From positions 1-10,184 of the forward strand of contig CAAFWU010000020.1 of the NCBI GenBank assembly GCA_900766825.1: a DNA stretch of 10,184 nucleotides, given 5' to 3'. The notes beneath the pieces were generated by a model that saw nothing but the letters and a program-made list of their open reading frames with translations, was not told the DNA's origin and did not search any database. The DNA comes from Bacteroidales bacterium. GTDB taxonomy: Bacteria > Bacteroidota > Bacteroidia > Bacteroidales > Marinilabiliaceae. The position numbers and the translations under genes were made by a program. Positions 1 to 7,507 of this stretch are shown in pieces; position 1 is the first letter of the stretch, and each line of letters starts with the position of its first letter.

Positions 1-40
1 GGTACTGCACACGAGTGTGGGAGAGTAGGTTGCCGCCACC
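1..40 (+). rRNA. rrf: 5S ribosomal RNA, 3' end (partial)
   Basis: The first 40 bases match the conserved 3' part of bacterial 5S rRNA: GGTACTGC near the start, then GTGGGAGAGTAGGT, then GCCGCC. The gene begins outside the window. A perfect intrinsic terminator follows within ten bases, as expected for 5S as the last gene of an rRNA operon, so 16S and 23S genes should lie just to the left. The exact 3' end is uncertain by a few bases. Confidence 0.88.
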
Positions 41-46
41 TATCAC

Positions 47-80
47 AAGTCCGATAAGAAAACTCTTATCGGACTTTTTC
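47..80 (+). terminator. Intrinsic terminator of the rRNA operon
   Basis: A perfect 12-bp stem pairs AAGTCCGATAAG (47-58) with CTTATCGGACTT (65-76) across a 6-base loop, and the right arm runs into a T-rich tail. It lies directly after the 5S 3' end and would stop the rRNA transcript before it runs into the convergent SDR gene. Confidence 0.93.
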
Positions 81-82
81 CT

Positions 83-359
83 TTTGTACCCCCCCAAAAA
101 ACACCCACACCACAACACCAACCCTCCCCCCCCGCCAGTAGTAGCAAGGGCGCGACCGCGCACCTCCTTCTTTCCCACTGCGTTCTCCATAACTTCCACA
201 GCTCGCTGTAATTCTTCGGTTGCTCAACCCCGTACCATTAGTCAGCGCCCCTCCCTCTTCGTCCTTTCGAACTCACTCAGCCCATCATGCCCGACCATCC
301 ATACAAATCTTTCTTTGTGTACCTTAGTAGTCAGTTTTCGCCATCGTTCCAAACAACTC
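83..359. other. C-rich spacer between rRNA operon and SDR gene, no gene seen
   Basis: The plus strand is strongly pyrimidine-rich, with a C7 tract (89-95), a following A run, and a C8 tract (126-133). The only long plus-strand frame is proline- and serine-rich low-complexity translation overlapping the SDR gene antisense, and it is not credible. On the minus strand one frame is open over about 40-70 codons with two stops, which could be chance or a worn gene remnant. No hairpin followed by a T run is visible downstream of the SDR gene. Confidence 0.6.
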
Positions 360-1097
360 CTATCTCCCAACCCTCATCCTACTCCAAATCCAATTAGGAA
401 TAAGCCTCCAAACCCAAGTAATCAACCTCCACCGCCAATCAATAACCACAACAGCCTTCTTATGCTTAATAGCCTTAACAATATCTTCCGCAACTTTCCC
501 CGCCTCCATTAGCATAGGATAAGATGGATTTTCTCCAAGCAAAGGAGTTCGCACAAACCCAGGACGTATATCCGTGATGTAAATCTTCAGTCCCTGCATC
601 CCTACTAACTGATTCAAACTCTGCAAGTATGTCGTTCCAAAAGCCTTTGTAGCAGAATACGAAGGTGCAACCCCCAGCCCCTTTGTCCCCGCTATCGATG
701 TTATCGCAGCCAAATGCCCACACCGCCCCTCTCGTTCATACCTTTCTGCAAAATATCTAAAGGCACACCCAACCATACGACTAAACCCTAAGGCATTAGT
801 CAATATTGTCAGTTCCTCAATATCACGATCCAACTTCTTGTTCTGACTCCCATAGCCAGACGATAGCAGAAATAAATCAGGAGCAAACTCTTTTAACAAA
901 GCTTCCAACTTTGCCTCAGCATCACTACTCGTTATGTCCAGATGCTCCACCCTTATCTGTTCTGGCGCTTCAGAGTGCAGCCGCTCCATCGGCTCCGTTC
1001 GGCGGGCTGCCAATAACAATTGCCATCCCTCAGCCTTCATTCTCTTCGATACTTCGAGCCCCAATCCTGAACTCGAACCTATTATTATAGCTTTCAT
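360..1097 (-). CDS. Short-chain dehydrogenase/reductase (SDR family NAD(P)-dependent oxidoreductase)
   Basis: The 245-residue product is a classical-size SDR with a Rossmann fold. Visible marks are the glycine-rich cofactor loop GSSSGLG at residues 7-13, an Arg pair (32-33) after the second beta strand that hints at NADP(H), Asn101 at the position of the structural or catalytic Asn, Ser134, and the YSATK motif (Tyr147, Lys151), giving a complete Ser-Tyr-Lys active site. RPGFVRTP at 178-185 is the usual post-active-site segment. The C-terminal 25 residues are Trp- and Arg-rich (WRWRLITWVWRL) and may touch the membrane. The start is the ATG at 1097, beginning MKAIIIG; a TTG seven codons upstream would only add a charged, non-conserved tail. 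The gene is divergent from clpB and convergent with the rRNA operon. The substrate cannot be told from sequence. Confidence 0.92.
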   Translation of the reverse strand: MKAIIIGSSSGLGLEVSKRMKAEGWQLLLAARRTEPMERLHSEAPEQIRVEHLDITSSDAEAKLEALLKEFAPDLFLLSSGYGSQNKKLDRDIEELTILTNALGFSRMVGCAFRYFAERYEREGRCGHLAAITSIAGTKGLGVAPSYSATKAFGTTYLQSLNQLVGMQGLKIYITDIRPGFVRTPLLGENPSYPMLMEAGKVAEDIVKAIKHKKAVVVIDWRWRLITWVWRLIPNWIWSRMRVGR

Positions 1098-1115
1098 TTC
1101 GTCTCTCTTTTTCCA

Positions 1116-1123
1116 CAAATATA
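1116..1123 (-). promoter_or_regulatory. Putative -7 promoter element for the SDR gene
   Basis: Read on the minus strand, these bases are TATATTTG, an exact match to the Bacteroidota housekeeping-sigma -7 consensus TAnnTTTG. Transcription would start about 6-8 bases downstream, leaving a leader of roughly a dozen bases before the ATG at 1097; that leader contains a purine-rich AGAGAGA. I see no clear TTTG at the expected -33 spacing, so this rests on the -7 box and its position. Confidence 0.5.
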
Positions 1124-1194
1124 AAGATTATGCTGACATTTTGTTTGTTTTACAACCCTCATTCCTCTTGCTGTCTGACAAAATGACGCAATTT

Positions 1195-1202
1195 TATCTT
1201 TG
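1195..1202 (+). promoter_or_regulatory. Putative -7 promoter element for clpB
   Basis: TATCTTTG exactly fits the Bacteroidota -7 consensus TAnnTTTG, 52 bases before the chosen clpB ATG, implying a leader of about 45 bases. The -33 box is poor (only CTTG or TCTG-like sequence upstream). It lies inside the 5' extension of the longer clpB reading frame, which supports the downstream start. I see no inverted repeat of the HrcA/CIRCE type here. Confidence 0.5.
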
Positions 1203-1253
1203 GCACCCACTTTGCTCTTTCTGTTATCAGAAATCAAAATACATCAATTGACA

Positions 1254-3845
1254 ATGGACTTCAATAATTACACAGTCAAGGCGCAGGAGACCATTCAAGC
1301 TGCGGTGCGTAAGGCCACTCAAGCTGGTCAACAAGCACTAGAGCCTCTGCATCTCCTTAGTGCACTTATCGACACGGTGCCAGATGTCACTGATTACATC
1401 TTTAATAAGTGTGGGGTGGGGTGCAACGTCAAGGCTACCGTCGACAGTGCCATCGATAGTCTACCTCGTGTTTCGGGAGGCAATGGGCAACCATATCTGT
1501 CTTCCGATGCTAACTCTCTATTTCTCAAAGCCGAAGAACTATCTAAAGCTCAGGGAGACCAGTTTGTGGCCGTTGAGTTCCTTCTTCTGGCTATCCTTTT
1601 GGGCAAGGATACTGCTGCTCAAATACTTAAGGATGCTGGAGCAAATGAACGCGATTTCCGAGCTGCAATCTCCGAACTCCGTAAAGGCTCATCAGTGCAG
1701 GATAAGAATGCCGACGATAACTATAACGCCCTCTCAAAGTACGCCATCAACCTCAACGATAGGGCACGCAATGGCAAACTCGACCCCGTCATTGGTCGTG
1801 ACGACGAAATCCGTCGTGTACTCCAAATCCTAAGCCGACGAACAAAGAATAACCCTATCCTCATCGGTGAACCTGGCGTAGGTAAAACCGCAATTGCCGA
1901 AGGTCTCGCCCATCGTATCATTGCTGGCGATGTACCAGAAAATCTCAAGGATAAGGAGATTTTCTCACTCGATATGGGTGCACTAATTGCTGGTGCCAAA
2001 TACCAAGGAGAGTTCGAGGAAAGGCTCAAAAGCGTGGTCAAAGAGGTCGTCTCCTCAAATGGGCGCATCGTCCTCTTTATCGATGAGATACATACCCTCG
2101 TTGGGGCTGGTCAAAACAATGGTGCCATGGACGCTGCCAACATCCTCAAGCCTGCCTTAGCCCGTGGCGAACTCCGTGCCATTGGTGCAACAACTCTCGA
2201 CGAGTACCAAAAGTATTTCGAGAAAGACAAGGCCCTTGAGCGTCGTTTCCAAACTGTCATGGTCGATGAGCCATCCGAAGAGGATGCTATTGCCATTCTT
2301 CGTGGCATAAAAGAGAAGTACGAAACCCATCACAAGGTGCGTATTAAGGACGAGGCCATCATCTCGGCCGTCACCCTCTCGCGTCGTTACATCTCCCAAC
2401 GTTTCCTCCCCGATAAGGCCATTGATCTTGTCGATGAGGCCGCTGCCCACCTCAGAATGGAGATGAACTCCGTGCCCGAGGAAATCGACGACCTCGAGCG
2501 CAAACTCAAGCAGTTGGAAATTGAGCGTGCAGCCATCATCCGCGAGGGCGATAATGCAAAGATTGCCGATCTCGATAAAGAAATTGCCGAGCAAAAACAA
2601 AAGGTCAGCGAACATCGTGCCCAATGGAAGGCTCAAAAGGACATCATCGATTCCATTCAACAGCAAAAAGCTGCCATTGAACAGATGAAGTTCGATGCCA
2701 ACCGTGCCGAACGCGAAGGAGACTATGGGCGTGTGGCCGAGATCCGCTATGGTAAGATGGCTGCTGCCCAGCATTCCATAGATGACCTCAATCGCAAACT
2801 TGCCGATATGCAAGCTAAAGGGGCACTAATCAAAGAGGAGGTCGACTCCGACGACATTGCAGAGGTCGTCTCTCGTTGGACGGGCATACCAGTCAGCAAG
2901 ATGCTCGAAAGTGAACGTGCCAAACTTCTTCACCTCGAGGTCGAGTTGCACAAGAGGGTAGTGGGGCAGGACGAAGCCATTACTGCCGTTGCCGATGCCG
3001 TTCGTCGTTCCCGTGCAGGTCTTCAGGATGCTCACCGACCCATCGGTTCCTTCATCTTCATCGGCACCACGGGTGTAGGTAAAACCGAATTGGCCAAGGC
3101 ATTGGCAGAGTTCCTCTTCGATGACGAGCAGCAGATGACCCGTATTGACATGAGCGAGTACCAAGAGAAACATAGTGTCTCTCGACTCATTGGTGCACCT
3201 CCAGGATATGTGGGCTACGATGAGGGTGGTCAGCTTACCGAGGCCGTCCGTCGCAAACCCTATTCCGTCGTTCTGCTGGACGAGATCGAGAAGGCGCACC
3301 CCGATGTCTTCAACATCCTCCTTCAGGTCCTCGACGATGGTAGGCTCACAGATAACAAGGGACGTACGGTCGATTTCAAGAACACCATCATCATCATGAC
3401 CTCCAACTTGGGTTCCAACCTAATTCAAGAGGAATTCGAGAAGAGTGGCAACACCATAACACCCGAGCTCATGGAAAATAGCAAGCGCGAGGTTATGAAG
3501 CTCCTTCGCCAAACCATCCGACCCGAGCTACTCAATCGTATCGACGAGGTGGTCACTTTTACCCCTCTCAGTCAGGACCGCATCCGCGAGATTGTCAGTC
3601 TCCAGTTCGCTTCCGTTCAGCGTATGTTGGCTCAAAATGGTGTATCTATCCGCCTCACGCCAGCTGCCATCGATTGGCTCGCTTCCGTTGGCTTTGACCC
3701 AATGTATGGTGCCCGTCCTGTCAAACGTGCCCTGCAAACCTACGTCCTTAATGACCTAAGCAAGAAAATCTTGGCTGGTCAAATAGACAAGGACAAGGAA
3801 ATGGTGGTCGATGTCAAAGACAATCAGCTAACATTCTCTAACTAG
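1254..3845 (+). CDS. clpB: ATP-dependent disaggregase ClpB (Hsp100)
   Basis: The 863-residue protein has full ClpB length and domain order. ClpB is a cytoplasmic hexamer that, with DnaK/DnaJ/GrpE, threads aggregated proteins through its pore to rescue them after stress. There is an N-terminal Clp_N repeat domain (about 1-150). The first AAA+ ring has Walker A GEPGVGKT at 205-212 (Lys211), pore-loop Tyr250 in KYQGE, Walker B FIDE (Asp277, Glu278) and an arginine-finger segment LERRF. The long M-domain coiled coil (about 409-520), rich in Lys, Glu and Gln, distinguishes ClpB from ClpA. The second ring has Walker A GTTGVGKT at 604-611 (Lys610), Walker B LLDE (Asp676, Glu677) and pore-loop Tyr652 in GYVGYDEGG. 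All catalytic residues are present. The start is the ATG giving MDFNNYT; the earlier in-frame TTG at 1200 adds 18 unconserved residues and overlaps the promoter. The gene ends in tandem TAG TAG and is followed by a terminator, so it is probably monocistronic. Confidence 0.98.
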   Translation: MDFNNYTVKAQETIQAAVRKATQAGQQALEPLHLLSALIDTVPDVTDYIFNKCGVGCNVKATVDSAIDSLPRVSGGNGQPYLSSDANSLFLKAEELSKAQGDQFVAVEFLLLAILLGKDTAAQILKDAGANERDFRAAISELRKGSSVQDKNADDNYNALSKYAINLNDRARNGKLDPVIGRDDEIRRVLQILSRRTKNNPILIGEPGVGKTAIAEGLAHRIIAGDVPENLKDKEIFSLDMGALIAGAKYQGEFEERLKSVVKEVVSSNGRIVLFIDEIHTLVGAGQNNGAMDAANILKPALARGELRAIGATTLDEYQKYFEKDKALERRFQTVMVDEPSEEDAIAILRGIKEKYETHHKVRIKDEAIISAVTLSRRYISQRFLPDKAIDLVDEAAAHLRMEMNSVPEEIDDLERKLKQLEIERAAIIREGDNAKIADLDKEIAEQKQKVSEHRAQWKAQKDIIDSIQQQKAAIEQMKFDANRAEREGDYGRVAEIRYGKMAAAQHSIDDLNRKLADMQAKGALIKEEVDSDDIAEVVSRWTGIPVSKMLESERAKLLHLEVELHKRVVGQDEAITAVADAVRRSRAGLQDAHRPIGSFIFIGTTGVGKTELAKALAEFLFDDEQQMTRIDMSEYQEKHSVSRLIGAPPGYVGYDEGGQLTEAVRRKPYSVVLLDEIEKAHPDVFNILLQVLDDGRLTDNKGRTVDFKNTIIIMTSNLGSNLIQEEFEKSGNTITPELMENSKREVMKLLRQTIRPELLNRIDEVVTFTPLSQDRIREIVSLQFASVQRMLAQNGVSIRLTPAAIDWLASVGFDPMYGARPVKRALQTYVLNDLSKKILAGQIDKDKEMVVDVKDNQLTFSN

Positions 3846-3892
3846 TAGTCACATTTTCTCTTACCCCATAACGTGGGTAAAGTAAGTTGATA

Positions 3893-3946
3893 AAAAGCAC
3901 AGTTGCCATTACCATTTCGGTTCTTGGCAACTGTGCTTTTCTTTTT
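3893..3946 (+). terminator. Intrinsic terminator of clpB
   Basis: A perfect 16-bp stem pairs AAAAGCACAGTTGCCA (3893-3908) with TGGCAACTGTGCTTTT (3925-3940) across a 16-base loop, followed by CTTTTT. It begins 47 bases after the clpB stop. The left arm is preceded by A's, so it could also act on minus-strand transcripts, though no such gene is visible. Confidence 0.93.
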
Positions 3947-4903
3947 GTGTGGGTCTCTTTGTTGTCGGCTCTAAAAGCATAAGAGGGTGTATCAATGCAG
4001 TTTATATGTGCATTGTCTTATGTCTATATCTTTTTACGGTTATTTTCTTTCTACTTTGTTATGCCATAATGCTTTACAGATGTCCTGATATCGAATTGTT
4101 GTGTGTTATTTTATCGACCAATAGAAAGCGACACATTTGCACTCCATGGGACACAACTAACATATGCATTAATATTCAGACCCCACATTTATCTATAGTT
4201 CATCTGAGAGAGAAAAAAACGGACAAGCACCCCCACTTTGACAACTGTTCATTGAGCAAAAACAACATTTTGCAAGAGCAATCTTGTTGTTTGTAGGAGT
4301 ACTAATCTTACGACAGCAAATTTATAAACAATGCATAAATGAATATTAAAACAAATGTTAATCTTACTATTTTTAATAGATTTCGCCTATCAACTTTCAT
4401 TTATTAAGCAAAAGAGACTTTAATAGATATAATTACTATCCAACACGCATATGATATGCATAATTTTTCAGACCCTTATAGGCAAAATTGAGATTTAACA
4501 AAAAAGGGAAAAGAAGAAAGTAAAATGGGATATGATTGAATCTCATTTGTTCTTTTTAATCAGCTATTTGTTTTGTTTGATACAAAAACTAACCGAGTAT
4601 AATTAAATTGTTAAGCATGCATAAAACGAAGTGTTATAAATATTTATACAATACAACCAAACTAATATAATCGAAACAGAACACGAAAGAGCAAGTACAG
4701 CCTTCTTAATTGTAAAAATTCATTAAACAGATGTACGCATAACACCGACTGCGATTGATTGAAAGGGAGCAAACAGAAGGGGATGAGGGTCATCACAAAA
4801 TGTGTAACAAAATATTGGTCGCTTTCTTGTGCCAAATCACCTCTTAGTCTATTGAATCGTTTGTCTGCTTCTAATTCGGCAATTTCTCCAGTTGTTTTAT
4901 GTT
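3947..4903. other. Long AT-rich intergenic region upstream of susC
   Basis: About 950 bases separate the clpB terminator from the susC ATG. From about 4300 to 4740 it is markedly more AT-rich than the genes on either side. A 115-codon frame (3949-4296) starts with GTG right after the terminator hairpin and encodes a Cys-rich chain with one hydrophobic stretch; it has no ribosome-binding context or family resemblance, and I do not accept it. Features seen are three copies of ATGCATAA (4331, 4456, 4617), the dyad GCATATgATATGC (4447-4459), a 14-bp palindrome (4635-4648) and a repeated TTTAATAGAT (4372, 4419). The susC promoter and a long leader probably lie here. No convincing TTTG/TAnnTTTG pair was found; the best is TTTG at 4576 with TATAATTA at 4598, which is weak. 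Confidence 0.55.
4635..4648. repeat. 14-bp perfect palindrome upstream of susC
   Basis: TATAAATATTTATA is its own reverse complement. It lies about 255 bases before the susC start. It could be an operator, but palindromes of A and T arise readily in AT-rich DNA, so function is only a suggestion. Confidence 0.35.
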
Positions 4904-7507
4904 ATGAAAAGACTCTTATTTGTTCTGACGGCGATTCTTATGTCGTCCATCATTGCCTTCGCTCAGTCGGGAGGCATTACGGTCAAAGGCCGTGTTGTTG
5001 ACGATGACGGAATGCCTATCCCAGGCGCTGCCGTTGTGGTCGAAGGCTCAACTGTGGGCTCCGTCACAGACTTTGAAGGTAATTATTCTATTGCAGTACC
5101 AGACCGACAGAGTGCCATCGTTGTCTCTTTCATTGGTATGACAGATGCGCGCGAACTTGTTGGCGACCGAACCAAAGTTGACGTCACCCTTAGCCCAAAC
5201 GATAAGGAACTGGACGAGGTCGTGGTCACTGCCTTGGGTATCTCCCGTGATAAGAAGGCCCTCGGTTATGCCATTGCCGAAGTTGAGGGCGATGAGATGA
5301 TTAAGAGCCGTGGTGGTCTCAATAACCCCGTCAACGCTCTGCAAGGCAAGGTTGCAGGTCTCTCCATTGCCAGTGGCTCTGGCTCCATGGGCGGTTCCAG
5401 TAAGATCCTCATCCGTGGCAATAACTCCATCTCGGGCAACAATCAACCCCTCTTTGTCATCGACGGTGTGCCCCTCGAAGGTGGTGACTTTAACTCCACC
5501 GATACCCAGCGTGGTGCTGGTGGCTACGACTATGGCAACCTCGTTTCCTACCTCAACCCCGATGATATCGAGAGCATGACCGTCCTCAAGGGAGCCTCTG
5601 CAACAGCTCTCTATGGTTCACGTGCCAGCAATGGTGTCGTTCTCGTGACCACCAAGAAGGGACGCATTCAGCCTGGCTATGGCGTAACAATTTCATCCAC
5701 CGTTGGTTTTGAGAGGGTCAATAAGCTACCTAAGATGCAAAATATGTATGGTGGCGGTGGTGCCAACGATGATGGAACACCTGGCAATTTCCAAACCATA
5801 ACCATCAATGGTAAGGACTATCTCTATCCCGATATGGCAACCGACGAAAGTTGGGGCCCTAAATTCGAGGGTCAGGAGATTGTTTCTTGGTACGATTTGG
5901 CCAAATGGGAAGCCAATGGTATGCAAGGTGACATTACCACCAGCGAATGGAAGGCCTCCGAACATGATATCGACGAGTTCTTTGAAACTGGTGTTAGCCT
6001 AACCAATACTGTGGCCGTAGAGAATGCTACAAGCCGTGTCAGCAGCCGCATTGCCTACACTAATACTGTTCTTACTGGCTATATGCCAAACAGTAAACTC
6101 ACCAAGAATATTGTCAATGCTTCGGTACGAGCCAGTAGCCCCAACCGCTATCTCACAACCGAGGTTAACTTCACTTTCCTCAACCAACGTGCTAAGGGTC
6201 GTTCTGAGACAGGCTACGGAGACAACAACGTTATGCAGAAGTTCGTTAAGTGGGGACACCGTGAGTTGAATATGAAGGAGCTTAAGGACTTGTATATAAT
6301 GCCCGATGGCTCTCAAGCCACTTGGAACCGTTCCAGTTGGAGCAACCCAACACCCATGTATTCCAATAACCCCTATTGGAGCCGTTATATGAACTACGAG
6401 GAGGACTCTCGCAACCGTGTCTATGGCAACCTCGGTGTGGCTTGGGAACGTAAGTTTCTCAAACTCCAGTATAAAGCCAATCTTGACTTTTATGCAGACA
6501 AACAAGAGGAGCGTAGTGCCGTTGGCAGCCAAGAGCAGAGTAAATATACCGAACTCCGCCGCCAAAAATATGAGCTCAACCACGAGTTCCTCGTCTCTTT
6601 TAATAAGCAGTTTGGCGCCGATTGGACTGTAAATGTCAACTTGGGTGCCAACATTATGCATAGCAATTACTCCTACCTCTATGGTGCAACAGTTGGTGGT
6701 TTGGCCATCCCTGAGTTCTATAACTTGAAGAACTCTATATCATCAGCTAGGGCTCAAAACTATACACAGAGGAAGAGTATTAACTCACTTTTCGGAAGTT
6801 TCAGTGTGGGTTGGAAGAATATGCTTTTCCTCGATGGCACCGTCCGCAACGACAAGAGTTCTACTCTCCCCACCGACAATAATAGCTACACATATCCCAG
6901 CATTACAGCCAGTTGGGTATTCTCTGACTTGATTAGTAAGCCTTGGCTTACCTATGGCAAAGTTCGCGTGGGCGCTGCTAAGGTCGGCAACGACACTACC
7001 CCCTATAGCCTCGAGTCTACTTACTATCAGTATACTAATATCGACTCGTCTACCCCTGGCTATATTTTGCCATCTACACTCAACAACTCCGACCTTAAGC
7101 CAGAGTCTACCAAGAGTTTCGAGGTGGGTCTCGAGATGTCTTTCTTAGCCGACCGTGTAGGCTTTGACTTTACTTACTACAAGAGCACTACTTCCGACCA
7201 AATTATACCCCTCTCCATTTCTGGTACCACTGGCTATATGTATAAGTATGTCAACAGTGGCGAGATGGAAAACAAGGGTATCGAGTTGGCCCTTCATGGT
7301 ACTCCGATCAAGAATAGTCTCTTCGAGTGGAACATGAGTTTTACCCTTGCAAGCAATAAGAACAAGGTTGTTGAACTCATCGATGGTGTAGACTACTACC
7401 AAATAACCACAGCACCATTCTGTGTTGAAATTGGTGCGCAAAAAGGTGACCCCTATGGTTGCATCATGGGCACTAATTATGTCTATGATGACAATGGTAA
7501 CCGATAG
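4904..7507 (+). CDS. SusC/RagA-family TonB-linked outer-membrane transporter, N-terminal 867 residues, ended by in-frame TAG
   Basis: SusC-family proteins are TonB-dependent 22-strand barrels that import glycans, peptides or other nutrients captured by a SusD lid. Here the ATG at 4904 gives a signal peptide (MKRLLFVLTAIL..., cleavage likely after AFA at residue 20). Next come a CarboxypepD_reg-like domain (about 25-100: VKGRVVDDDG, GAAVVVEG, GSVTDFEGNY), a TonB box region DEVVVTALG at 104-112, the plug domain with LQGKVAGL, LFVIDGVPL and LYGSRASNGVVLVTTKKG (near 236-253), and then barrel sequence. An earlier in-frame TTG at 4892 would only add four residues before the signal peptide. The frame stops at TAG (7505-7507, codon 868), well before the barrel is complete, and continues in the same frame in the next entry. 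Full length would be 1061 residues, normal for the family. As written, this product lacks the last barrel strands and would not be expected to fold stably. No substrate can be inferred. Confidence 0.93.
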   Translation: MKRLLFVLTAILMSSIIAFAQSGGITVKGRVVDDDGMPIPGAAVVVEGSTVGSVTDFEGNYSIAVPDRQSAIVVSFIGMTDARELVGDRTKVDVTLSPNDKELDEVVVTALGISRDKKALGYAIAEVEGDEMIKSRGGLNNPVNALQGKVAGLSIASGSGSMGGSSKILIRGNNSISGNNQPLFVIDGVPLEGGDFNSTDTQRGAGGYDYGNLVSYLNPDDIESMTVLKGASATALYGSRASNGVVLVTTKKGRIQPGYGVTISSTVGFERVNKLPKMQNMYGGGGANDDGTPGNFQTITINGKDYLYPDMATDESWGPKFEGQEIVSWYDLAKWEANGMQGDITTSEWKASEHDIDEFFETGVSLTNTVAVENATSRVSSRIAYTNTVLTGYMPNSKLTKNIVNASVRASSPNRYLTTEVNFTFLNQRAKGRSETGYGDNNVMQKFVKWGHRELNMKELKDLYIMPDGSQATWNRSSWSNPTPMYSNNPYWSRYMNYEEDSRNRVYGNLGVAWERKFLKLQYKANLDFYADKQEERSAVGSQEQSKYTELRRQKYELNHEFLVSFNKQFGADWTVNVNLGANIMHSNYSYLYGATVGGLAIPEFYNLKNSISSARAQNYTQRKSINSLFGSFSVGWKNMLFLDGTVRNDKSSTLPTDNNSYTYPSITASWVFSDLISKPWLTYGKVRVGAAKVGNDTTPYSLESTYYQYTNIDSSTPGYILPSTLNNSDLKPESTKSFEVGLEMSFLADRVGFDFTYYKSTTSDQIIPLSISGTTGYMYKYVNSGEMENKGIELALHGTPIKNSLFEWNMSFTLASNKNKVVELIDGVDYYQITTAPFCVEIGAQKGDPYGCIMGTNYVYDDNGNR

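Noticed and set aside
15..512. 165-codon plus-strand frame over the 5S tail and spacer
   Set aside because: It begins inside the 5S rRNA, crosses the terminator, is low-complexity Pro/Ser/Asn-rich, and overlaps the end of the well-supported SDR gene in antisense.
2157..2813. 218-codon minus-strand frame inside clpB, and similar long antisense frames in clpB and susC
   Set aside because: They are antisense shadows caused by codon bias of the GC-richer coding strand; clpB and susC are certain on the plus strand.
3861..3880. Small hairpin TTACCC/GGGTAA just after clpB
   Set aside because: It has only a 6-bp stem with no T run, and the strong terminator right behind it explains transcript ending.
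3949..4296. 115-codon plus-strand frame with a hydrophobic, Cys-rich N-terminus
   Set aside because: It starts with GTG at the foot of the clpB terminator, has no ribosome-binding context or recognisable family, and has the base make-up of the surrounding intergenic DNA. A shorter membrane peptide from ATG 4006 cannot be excluded, but nothing supports it.
4576..4603. susC promoter (TTTG at 4576 and TATAATTA at 4598)
   Set aside because: The -33 box matches, but the -7 box differs from TAnnTTTG at two key bases, and it would imply a leader of about 300 bases, so it is too weak to list as a feature.
4759..5001. 80-codon plus-strand frame entering susC
   Set aside because: It uses a TTG start, is Cys/Ser-rich and overlaps the susC signal peptide and N-terminus out of frame; it is a shadow.
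7505..7507. Genome-wide reassignment of TAG to an amino acid
   Set aside because: The SDR, clpB and susD genes all end at TAG exactly where their families end, and reading past those codons gives only short, unrelated tails.
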